In this document: positions 43,529-50,705 of the stretch, piece after piece
How the letters are laid out: the number at the start of each line of letters is the position of its first letter
Numbering within the stretch: position 1 is the first letter of the stretch
Notes under the pieces: model-generated
Seen by the model: the letters and a program-made list of their open reading frames with translations, nothing else
The model's database searches: none
What the model was told of the DNA's origin: nothing
Source of the DNA: UBA2779 sp965232615
GTDB taxonomy: Bacteria > Spirochaetota > Spirochaetia > DSM-2461
NCBI GenBank assembly: GCA_965232615.1
Contig: OZ246985.1
Location: 2,232,001-2,296,000, forward strand
Direction: 5' to 3'
DNA: 64,000 bases
Translations under genes and position numbers: made by a program

Positions 43529-44281
43529 CTAATTCGCGTAATACTCATCAATAATTTTCCTGGTTTCAGAGAAACCAAAGCTGATACGATGCATCAGATC
43601 CTCCTGTTTCCTGGCTTCATTGAGCAACTGCCTCTTTCGTGCGCTCAAGGTGTATTTTAACAGTCGAATGGTAGCGGGGTTTTTTTCAGCTATCTGTCGT
43701 GCAAGATCTTTAGCAACATGGGTAACCCGCAATTTCGTAACAAATCGGTTGATGTTTGTATTCATGCGTTCAAGCTCGATTCCTTTGAAACGTTTCGCCG
43801 TGAACATCATTTCATTCGCGACGAATGGACCAACCATATCGGCCAGAAGAGTGGTGATTCCCATCCCTGGGGTAAATCCCATCGACATGAAAACGGCTCC
43901 ATAACGGCTTTCTTTCGCTGCGATAACGATGTCTGAACAGCAGGCCAGCGCTAAGCCACCTCCCAAAGCATGACCCTCCATGGCCGCAATAATTGGAAAT
44001 TCGGCATTCAACAGTCTTTCCGACAGAATAAGATCTTTTACGAGAATCTTTCCCTCGGTAAGGGCCATCAGAGTATTCTTATCGGCACCAGCACAAAAAA
44101 CATCATGAAGTCCGCAAAGCACCATCACTCGTGGAGGTTCTCTCAAAGCTTCCACTTCATCCATAGTTCGCACAAAATCAGCAATAAATGTTTCAGAGAA
44201 AACATTTTTCCCCTTCTCATCATTCAGTTTGAACCACCCAACACCATTAGGATCCACAGTGAAAGTAATAACACCACTCAT
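43529..44281 (-). CDS. PksI/ECH2-type enoyl-CoA hydratase (decarboxylase of a beta-branching cassette)
   Basis: 250 residues of the crotonase fold. Diagnostic text of the ECH2 subgroup: GKNVFSETFIADFV, AAMEGHALGGGLALACCSD, then SRYGAVFMSMGFTPGMGITT (the FTPGMG signature) and NEMMFTAKRFKGIELERMN. In characterised beta-branching pathways (PksI, CurF-ECH2) this enzyme decarboxylates the 3-methylglutaconyl-ACP made by ECH1, leaving a beta-methyl enoyl group. Start overlaps the ECH1 stop by one base. Paralogue of the next enzyme but with clearly different signatures. Confidence 0.88.
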   Translation of the reverse strand: MSGVITFTVDPNGVGWFKLNDEKGKNVFSETFIADFVRTMDEVEALREPPRVMVLCGLHDVFCAGADKNTLMALTEGKILVKDLILSERLLNAEFPIIAAMEGHALGGGLALACCSDIVIAAKESRYGAVFMSMGFTPGMGITTLLADMVGPFVANEMMFTAKRFKGIELERMNTNINRFVTKLRVTHVAKDLARQIAEKNPATIRLLKYTLSARKRQLLNEARKQEDLMHRISFGFSETRKIIDEYYAN

Positions 44282-45144
44282 TATTCATCTCCTTGAAACG
44301 GTTCACAAAGGGGAACTGTGGGGCGATATGATTCAAACCAGCTGGGCAGTTCTCCATTGGAAAAGCCTTTAATTGCTTCCAATGTATCAGGACTGACTGC
44401 TATATTCACAAGTTCTTCCACTGCAAGATTCCTCTGTTCCTCAAGGGTTAAATATCTCAGTTTCCGCATAAAGGATTTCTGCCTGCCTGTCGCTTCCGGC
44501 GAGAGACGCATAAGCCGTCGGCCAAGTTTCTTCACAGCCTTTTCCAGATTATAGTCGGAATGCACCTCATCAACCAAGCCCCAGGATAAAGAAGTTTGAG
44601 CATCAATGCATGCGGCTGTTTGAACCAGATAAGCCGCCCTCTTAACCGGCATCCGCATGGATAAAATATAGGGCATCACATTGGCTGGAATGAGACCAAG
44701 ATAGAGTTCACTCAGCTCAAAACTTGCAGAATCAGAGGCGATAACAACATCACAGGCCGCTGCCAGTCCCACTCCACCAGCCTTCACTGCACCCTGTATA
44801 AGAGCTGTTATCGTTTTGGAGCATTTATGTATTTCCTCAAGGAGACAGGAATAAGCTGTAACACTGTCATGAAATTTGACTGCTGAATCACTGATGTTTT
44901 CAGAATTAAAGGCATCGAGATCCATGCCGAGACTAAAAACCGGTCCGTTAGACCGGAGTAGAATAAACCTGACAGAATCATCGGTAGAAAGATCCTGTAT
45001 AGCACTCTGGATACCTTCTATCAAACTGGCATTGAGACGGTTACCTCCAATGGAATCCGTCATCGTTATTATACCCGCGCCAGAATCAATTATAGTCTTT
45101 ACTGGCAAAAGTTCAGCTCCAGTCGTAGTGACGGACGTATCCAT
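44281..45144 (-). CDS. PksH/ECH1-type enoyl-CoA hydratase (dehydratase of a beta-branching cassette)
   Basis: 287 residues, crotonase fold. ECH1-like text: VFSLGMDLDAFNSE, QGAVKAGGVGLAAACDVVIA, and SFELSELYLGLIPANVMPYI, which parallels the SEL-x-x-GL-x-PA pattern of PksH proteins. Expected reaction: dehydration of HMG-ACP to 3-methylglutaconyl-ACP. It has an N-terminal extension of about 15 residues and overlaps the HMG-synthase-like gene by 32 nt, so the three cassette genes are translationally linked in the order HMGS-ECH1-ECH2. Confidence 0.87.
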   Translation of the reverse strand: MDTSVTTTGAELLPVKTIIDSGAGIITMTDSIGGNRLNASLIEGIQSAIQDLSTDDSVRFILLRSNGPVFSLGMDLDAFNSENISDSAVKFHDSVTAYSCLLEEIHKCSKTITALIQGAVKAGGVGLAAACDVVIASDSASFELSELYLGLIPANVMPYILSMRMPVKRAAYLVQTAACIDAQTSLSWGLVDEVHSDYNLEKAVKKLGRRLMRLSPEATGRQKSFMRKLRYLTLEEQRNLAVEELVNIAVSPDTLEAIKGFSNGELPSWFESYRPTVPLCEPFQGDE

Positions 45145-46342
45145 CCACTTTGTTCAGTGTCAGCAGTCCTTTTCCCTGATAGTTACTGTTCCATAATCCA
45201 GCAGGGAAATCGCGATCCGGTATATAATTCTCCTTCTCAATACTGTCCTTACGTTTGACATCAACCTCTTCGTATTCCTGAACACTGGCTTCACGGCGGC
45301 GATCCAACTGTCCATCGATATCCATGGCCTTAACTTGTTCAATACCACTGTCAAGAACCCGACCACTCCAGAATTCCCCTATGGCACCAGATCCATACGC
45401 ATAGTAACCAATACGGTCCCCAGTTCGTACCGGGGCTTCTCCAGAAAGCAGACTGGCCGTCCCTACAAAATTGCTGGAACCGTATGTGGAACCAAGCCGT
45501 CGTGAATACTTTAACACAGGAAATACTCTTTTCTGAAAGTCTTCCTGCACCTCAGCTTTCTTACGTGGACTGTTAAGATTGCAGAGTGTCCGGTGAGCCT
45601 GGAAGGCCATACCAGGAAAGGGGGTATGATAGCACAACCATCGATGATCGTCATCAAAGTCAACTTCAGTACCTGTTCGTAAGGCATAATCATCCCAGGC
45701 TCCTTCCAGGGCATCCAGATATGAATACAGACTCACCTCATTATTCCCTACTTCACCGGTGGCACTTGGACGCCAGGTATCATAGAGATCTATAGACCAT
45801 GTCCCTTTGCGGTATGGTTCAAATTCAACAATTTTCGGCGTTTCACTGACCAGAAGAGCTGCTGCAACTCCACCAAGAACAAATTCTTCCTTTTTTCCCA
45901 GATGCTCCCGGGAGAAGTCAGAGGCTATAATCAAAGCTTTGCGGCCTTGATTCAGTCCTGATGCAATCCAGTTTACTCCCGTATCCAGAGCAGCCATGCC
46001 GCTGTAGCAGGCATGTTTGACTTCATAATTCCTTATATTCTGATTCAAACCCAGCGCCCCGATAATATTTGTGGAAATTGGTTTCCCAAAGTCGACGGAA
46101 CCTTCAGTTCCCACAATGAGCATGCCAATACTATCCGGGTCAACATCATTCATCAATGTTTTTGCAGCATTGGCACCCATGGTCACCGTATCCTCCCATA
46201 CAGGATTCAAAGATCGAGTATCGATAAGATAATCACCAATAACGGTTTGGGGATCCTTGTTCCGGGCTATAGCTATTTGCCGCTGTTCAACGAACATGCT
46301 GCATCCATAGATATTCAATTTTTCGATTCCCACTCTATTCAT
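45113..46342 (-). CDS. HMG-CoA-synthase-like enzyme (PksG/HCS type)
   Basis: 409 residues. Catalytic residues: Glu in IVGTEGSVDFGKP, nucleophilic Cys in YEVKHACYSGMAALDTG, His in CYHTPFPGMAFQAHRTL, and the C-terminal GSAIGEFWSGRVL. In mevalonate synthesis this enzyme makes HMG-CoA, but the immediate presence of ECH1, ECH2 and an ACP points to the beta-branching role: aldol addition of acetyl-ACP to a 3-ketoacyl-ACP. No other mevalonate gene is in the window. It lies downstream of the FabG-like KR with a 41-bp gap. Highly likely to be functional. Confidence 0.92.
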   Translation of the reverse strand: MNRVGIEKLNIYGCSMFVEQRQIAIARNKDPQTVIGDYLIDTRSLNPVWEDTVTMGANAAKTLMNDVDPDSIGMLIVGTEGSVDFGKPISTNIIGALGLNQNIRNYEVKHACYSGMAALDTGVNWIASGLNQGRKALIIASDFSREHLGKKEEFVLGGVAAALLVSETPKIVEFEPYRKGTWSIDLYDTWRPSATGEVGNNEVSLYSYLDALEGAWDDYALRTGTEVDFDDDHRWLCYHTPFPGMAFQAHRTLCNLNSPRKKAEVQEDFQKRVFPVLKYSRRLGSTYGSSNFVGTASLLSGEAPVRTGDRIGYYAYGSGAIGEFWSGRVLDSGIEQVKAMDIDGQLDRRREASVQEYEEVDVKRKDSIEKENYIPDRDFPAGLWNSNYQGKGLLTLNKVDGYVRHYDWS

Positions 46343-46383
46343 ATAATTTCCTCATAATTTCAATCCTGATCCTACCGGGATTC

Positions 46384-47124
46384 CTATGGAATATAAGTTA
46401 ACCCTCCGGCAACACATAAGTTTTCTCCATTGATAAAACCAGCTTTTTCAGTTGTAAGATAATATACCGCACTGGCTATTTCTTCCGCTTCCCCAACTCT
46501 TTTAATGGGACAGTACTCCAACCATATTTTTTTCAGTTTCTGCGCCAGATGCTCTTCTGTCATATCCGTTTCCACATACCCAACCGTAACGACATTGGAA
46601 GTGATTCCCTTGGCGCCATATTCCCTGGCTACTGTTTTTGACAGAGTTACCAGGCCACCCTTACTGACCGAGTAACTCACCTGACCGCTTGAGCCATCCT
46701 GGGCTAGCGATGAGATGTTAATTATACGGCCATATTTTGCTCCAACCATGGGCATGAGGAATTGTCGGATCATATAGAAAGGTCCCGTTAAATTGGTCCG
46801 GATTACATCATTCCATTCATCATTACTCATGAAAGCAACGGCATTATTCCTGTTAATAGCCGCATTATTGACCAGAACTCCAATTTCTCCAAAGTCATTG
46901 AGGGCCTTCTCCACGACGGATTCAACCTGTTCCGGGTATCCCTGGTCCAATTGATAGGATTGGATTTTTGCGTTCGAATTGATTTTTTTGGCTGATTCGA
47001 TGGTTTTCGCCGCGGCTTCGATATTGCTGGTATAACTGAAGGCACATCCATAGCCTTCCTCAATAAACTTTAGAACAATTGCCCGGCCAATACCCCTGGA
47101 ACCGCCAGTAACAAAGCAATTCAT
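46384..47124 (-). CDS. 3-oxoacyl-ACP reductase, FabG type
   Basis: 246 residues, classical SDR. NADPH site VTGGSRGIGRAIVL, NNAAINRN, catalytic Ser in INISSLAQDGSSG, YSVSKGGLV with the Tyr-x3-Lys pair, and VAGGLTYIP at the end. All FabG residues are present. It would reduce the 3-keto group after each KS round, and possibly the 3-keto amino product of the oxoamine synthase. Its start overlaps the KS2 stop by 4 nt. Confidence 0.92.
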   Translation of the reverse strand: MNCFVTGGSRGIGRAIVLKFIEEGYGCAFSYTSNIEAAAKTIESAKKINSNAKIQSYQLDQGYPEQVESVVEKALNDFGEIGVLVNNAAINRNNAVAFMSNDEWNDVIRTNLTGPFYMIRQFLMPMVGAKYGRIINISSLAQDGSSGQVSYSVSKGGLVTLSKTVAREYGAKGITSNVVTVGYVETDMTEEHLAQKLKKIWLEYCPIKRVGEAEEIASAVYYLTTEKAGFINGENLCVAGGLTYIP

Positions 47125-48407
47125 GATCCCTCCTCATATCGTTTAATAAGTGAGCAACAGTTGATACCCCCAAAACCAAAGGAATTTTTGAGCATCATAC
47201 TGATTTGATAGTCTTCTACTTCCGTTATAACATTGAGCTTGATTTCCGGATCCAATTTGTCAATATTGATTGTGGGATGAAGACGTCCATGTCTCATTTG
47301 CAGTAATCCTCCAATGGTTTCCACCAGTGGACTGCCCCAGCAGGTATGTCCCAGCATGGATTTCGGGGCATTGATTCTAAGATTCCCGGCATGTTCTCCA
47401 AATGTATCCTGAATGGCCAGGACTTCCTGCAAATCACCGGAAGGGGTTCCAGTTGCATGGCAATTAACATAGTCAACCTCATGGGGTTCAACTCCAGTCA
47501 TGGACAGCAGGTCTTTCATAACTCTGGCCTGGTTTTCTGCACCGGGCATAGGAAGGTGATTGGCATTTGATCCCGCTTTCACCCCCAGTAACTCCCCATA
47601 GATAGGAGCATCCCTCTCCAGTGCGGTATCAAGGCTTTCAAGAATGAGCGTAGCTGAACCATGGGAATAGAGAAAACCGCATCGATCGGAATCAAATGGC
47701 CTGGACGCTTCGGTGGGTCTGTTTTGATAGTCCGGACGAATGACCACTGCATTGATGATTGCCGAAGCCTGAATATCAGCGGGAGAAACATCAAAAGGAG
47801 GACCGCATACAACTGACCGGACGGATTCACCGCTGAGGATGTCTCGCAGTCCTTCTCTGAGTGCTAAATTACCGCTTGCACAAGCTCCTCCGATGGTAAA
47901 CGATGGTCCCTTCGCGCCTAATACTTCAGCAATTATTCCGGGGATATTGGGATCTATAGCTTCTACTCCCGCCAGGGCGTCAATCCACTCAGGATCTTCC
48001 TGGAATTGTTTTGTTACCTCAAACATGTAATTGGAATTGAAATTATGCCCGGCAACCATCACCCCGGTATCGACAGGATTTCCTTCATCAATCTTCAGGC
48101 CTGCATCTTTCCAGGCAGCCAGAGCTGTAAGAATTGCCATACGCGCAGAAAAAGTTGTATATCGAAAAAGTTTCTTCACTGCTTTGAAGCGAGCCAGACC
48201 TAAAAGATCCTGATATTGTTCCAATGCGGCTTTTGTATCGTAATCGCCAAGATCTCCACCGATCTTACACTCAACATTGCTCAAGTCAATTGATGTCCAT
48301 TGTTTCATTCCGGACTTTCCAGCGATGAGAGCCTCATAAAAGCCGTCCAGTGTATCCGCGAGAGGATTGATCGTACCCATACCGGTAATGACTATTCGCT
48401 TATTCAT
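47121..48407 (-). CDS. 3-oxoacyl-ACP synthase, FabF-like (KS2)
   Basis: 428 residues. Opens RIVITGMGTINPLADTLDGF. Active-site Cys in IGGACASGNLALREG, His in VNCHATGTPSGDLQE, His in KSMLGHTCWGSPLVETIGG, C-terminal NSFGFGGINCCSLI. The active Cys is kept, unlike the Ser-containing decarboxylase KS usual in beta-branching cassettes, so it should be a true condensing enzyme. It carries about 15-20 residues more than FabF in the region 70-115. Overlaps the malonyltransferase stop by ATGA. Paralogue of KS1 at 36.9 kb. Confidence 0.92.
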   Translation of the reverse strand: MNKRIVITGMGTINPLADTLDGFYEALIAGKSGMKQWTSIDLSNVECKIGGDLGDYDTKAALEQYQDLLGLARFKAVKKLFRYTTFSARMAILTALAAWKDAGLKIDEGNPVDTGVMVAGHNFNSNYMFEVTKQFQEDPEWIDALAGVEAIDPNIPGIIAEVLGAKGPSFTIGGACASGNLALREGLRDILSGESVRSVVCGPPFDVSPADIQASAIINAVVIRPDYQNRPTEASRPFDSDRCGFLYSHGSATLILESLDTALERDAPIYGELLGVKAGSNANHLPMPGAENQARVMKDLLSMTGVEPHEVDYVNCHATGTPSGDLQEVLAIQDTFGEHAGNLRINAPKSMLGHTCWGSPLVETIGGLLQMRHGRLHPTINIDKLDPEIKLNVITEVEDYQISMMLKNSFGFGGINCCSLIKRYEEGS

Positions 48408-49327
48408 AGCAAACCTTCGATAGCATCCAGTTTACCCGCAGGTTTTACCCGAAGTTTACTCTTCATGTTTTTCCATAGACCGGTTAGAACTATTCCAGGT
48501 CCCACTTCAAGAACCTGATCTGGATTAAGAGCCATCAATGCTTTTTGACTGTCAACCCATCGGACACAATGGTCGAGTTGGTCCAGACATGTTTGCCTCA
48601 ATTCATCACCTCTGCTGACAGTTGCCGCTGTTGTATTAACATATATGGGGATCTTTGGATCTGAAAAGACGATACCATTCAGGAATTCAGAAAATTCAGG
48701 TTTCGCATCTTCAAGTAATGGGGAATGAAAAGGACCGGAGACCATGAGCCGTACCAGTTTCATCGCGCCAGCCTCTTCCAGTTTCTTCTCAGCCATGCTC
48801 AATCCAGCGGCCGTACCGGAAAGGACGGATTGATTCGGTGAGCTGTGGAGTGCAATATATACGTCATCAATTCCATTAATAGCCCTGGCAATTTCTTCTC
48901 TATCCAGACCCAGTACAGCACTCATTCCAACAGGACCATCCGGTGTATCTTTGGTTCGACTGATTCTTTCAAGCAGTTTGCCTCTTTTGTCAACAACCCG
49001 CAGAAGATCCTCCCGAGTTAACACACCAGCCTGGTAAAGAGCTGTGTATTCTCCAAGACTGAATCCCGCGCAGGCAGAAGCTGTAATACCACGAACTTCC
49101 AGAGCCATGGATGCCGCCATACTGACAAGAATTATGGCAACCTGGGCGACATCGGTGGCCTTGAGTTCCTCCGCACTGCCTTCAAAAAGGATCTTTGCCC
49201 AATCACGACCGCCGATGTCCGATGCATCATTGAATAATTGACGTACCTTCAAATCGGCATTATATAAATCTTGTCCCATACCAGGATACTGAGCCCCCTG
49301 GCCTGGAAAGAGAAATACTGTTTTCAT
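48404..49327 (-). CDS. Malonyl-CoA:ACP transacylase, FabD type
   Basis: 307 residues from the ATG at 49327 (GGAG five bases before; frame open to 49357). LFPGQGAQYPGMGQDLY, nucleophile Ser in AGFSLGEYTALY (usual GHSLGE; here the residue before Ser is Phe), Arg in VDKRGKLLERIS, catalytic His in VSGPFHSPLLEDA. These suit malonyl selection. A dedicated malonyltransferase beside KS2 and the HMGS cassette means the operon can prime and extend chains without the housekeeping set. Confidence 0.9.
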   Translation of the reverse strand: MKTVFLFPGQGAQYPGMGQDLYNADLKVRQLFNDASDIGGRDWAKILFEGSAEELKATDVAQVAIILVSMAASMALEVRGITASACAGFSLGEYTALYQAGVLTREDLLRVVDKRGKLLERISRTKDTPDGPVGMSAVLGLDREEIARAINGIDDVYIALHSSPNQSVLSGTAAGLSMAEKKLEEAGAMKLVRLMVSGPFHSPLLEDAKPEFSEFLNGIVFSDPKIPIYVNTTAATVSRGDELRQTCLDQLDHCVRWVDSQKALMALNPDQVLEVGPGIVLTGLWKNMKSKLRVKPAGKLDAIEGLL

Positions 49328-49398
49328 TGCTTCTCCATTTGATATTCGAGTATGCAAAGTACCCCGGATCAGAAAAATATATCAAGTGCATAGAATCA

Positions 49399-50526
49399 TC
49401 AAAGAGTCTTATCATACACCCGATGGATCTTATAATGCACACAACCCCATTTCTCCAATAGATTTCTCAAGGGATAGTTGGATTCTAGAATCCAACTGAA
49501 TTCACCGATGTCCATATTAGTTCTTAGTCCATCATCATTAAGTTTCGTTATCATCAGTCCATCAATTCCCTTGCTTTGATATTCCGGTAACACCCCGAAA
49601 GCAGCTACACGAAGTATCTTGGCCTTTTTCTTCGCTGCCAGCAGTTTGAAGACTCCGGTAGGGAATAGCTTCCCCTCAATCCTCTGCAAAGCGAAATTAA
49701 TATCTGGTATGGGGAAACAGAAACCAACAGCTTTCCCATTTATCTCAGCGATATATGTAAGCTCTGGGTTCATCATTTTTTTGATGCTTCTTGCCATTTC
49801 CTTGAATTCGGGATCATGCCAGGGAGTAAATCCCCAGTTTTTGTGCCAACCTTTTTCCCAGATGTCCTTGACAATCGCAATTTCGGCATCCCAGTTTTTG
49901 ATGTCGGCCGTTCTGATAGTAATTCCATTGCGTTTCGCTGCCAGTTCAGAAATCCGCCGGATTCTGTCACTGACAGGTGAGTCTCTTACATTTCTCCGAT
50001 AGGAGTATAGATCCTGTGCCCTGGAATAACCGACATTTTCAATCTGCTGACCATAATACGGAGCCGAGTAGGGCATATCGATAACTGGCAATTCTTCAAA
50101 ATTATTAATCTGGTTCCCAATTTGGAAATTGGTGGAACCATTGACAGGCCCCATAACCTTCTCCATACCCCTGGATCTTAGCCATTCTTCAGCTGTTTTG
50201 AATAACGCTTCACTGACATCCGAACGGTCAAGGCATTCATAGTAGCCGAAGAAACCGGTCTGAGTCTTTTGATATTCAACATAATTCTGATCTATAAATG
50301 CTGCGATACGGCCAAGTACCTCCCCATTTTCTCTGGCAAGCCAGAATTGCCCTTCGGTATGGTCATACATGGGATTTTTCTTATTCAAAACCTGACGGAG
50401 ATCCATATTGAGGGGAGGAACCCAGTTACTATACCGGATACGATGTCCCCAATACACATTGTAAGGGAGACGAATGAATTCCTTAATATCTTTCCGATTG
50501 ACGACTTTACTGATCTCAATATTCAT
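49399..50526 (-). CDS. GNAT-fold acyltransferase, possible ceramide-synthase-like N-acyltransferase
   Basis: 375 residues from the ATG at 50526 (GGAAAG upstream). N-terminal text LPYNVYWGHRIRYSNWVPPL, KNPMYDHTEGQFWLAREN, LGRIAAFIDQNY, GFFGYYECLDR, AEEWLRSRGMEKVMGPVNGS and a C-terminal GNAT-like half with VAAFGVLPEYQSKGIDGLMI. This family (W-V-P-P-L, K-N-P-x-x-x-H, GFFGxxE) includes, as I recall, the Caulobacter bacterial ceramide synthase encoded in an spt/acp locus. Next to an oxoamine synthase and ACP, N-acylation of an amino-lipid is the best guess, but the assignment rests on pattern memory. 71 bp upstream of the malonyltransferase. Confidence 0.7.
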   Translation of the reverse strand: MNIEISKVVNRKDIKEFIRLPYNVYWGHRIRYSNWVPPLNMDLRQVLNKKNPMYDHTEGQFWLARENGEVLGRIAAFIDQNYVEYQKTQTGFFGYYECLDRSDVSEALFKTAEEWLRSRGMEKVMGPVNGSTNFQIGNQINNFEELPVIDMPYSAPYYGQQIENVGYSRAQDLYSYRRNVRDSPVSDRIRRISELAAKRNGITIRTADIKNWDAEIAIVKDIWEKGWHKNWGFTPWHDPEFKEMARSIKKMMNPELTYIAEINGKAVGFCFPIPDINFALQRIEGKLFPTGVFKLLAAKKKAKILRVAAFGVLPEYQSKGIDGLMITKLNDDGLRTNMDIGEFSWILESNYPLRNLLEKWGCVHYKIHRVYDKTL

Positions 50527-50597
50527 TACTACTTTCCAGAATACCAGCAATAATCAACTATTGCAAGACGAAACCAGACCCGAATTGTTTCCTGATG

Positions 50598-50646
50598 CGG
50601 CAGAAAAGATCGAGTCAAGAACTCAATGGGTTTTTTAGAGGTGCCC
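50598..50646. repeat. Repeat A right-end fragment
   Basis: GCGGCAGAAAAGATCGAGTC through TTTTTTAGAGGTGCCC, the last about 49 bp of the canonical repeat, without a left end. It lies in the 180-bp gap between the RND exporter and the GNAT gene, inside the operon. Confidence 0.8.
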
Positions 50647-50705
50647 ATAATATCCTTCCCACCCCAGGATTGGAATCTCAAAACAGTATTTCATTTTCCT
50701 GATAA

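Noticed and set aside
45113..46342. Mevalonate-pathway HMG-CoA synthase
   Set aside because: No HMG-CoA reductase or mevalonate kinase gene nearby; direct linkage to ECH1, ECH2 and ACP favours a branching cassette. Not fully excluded.
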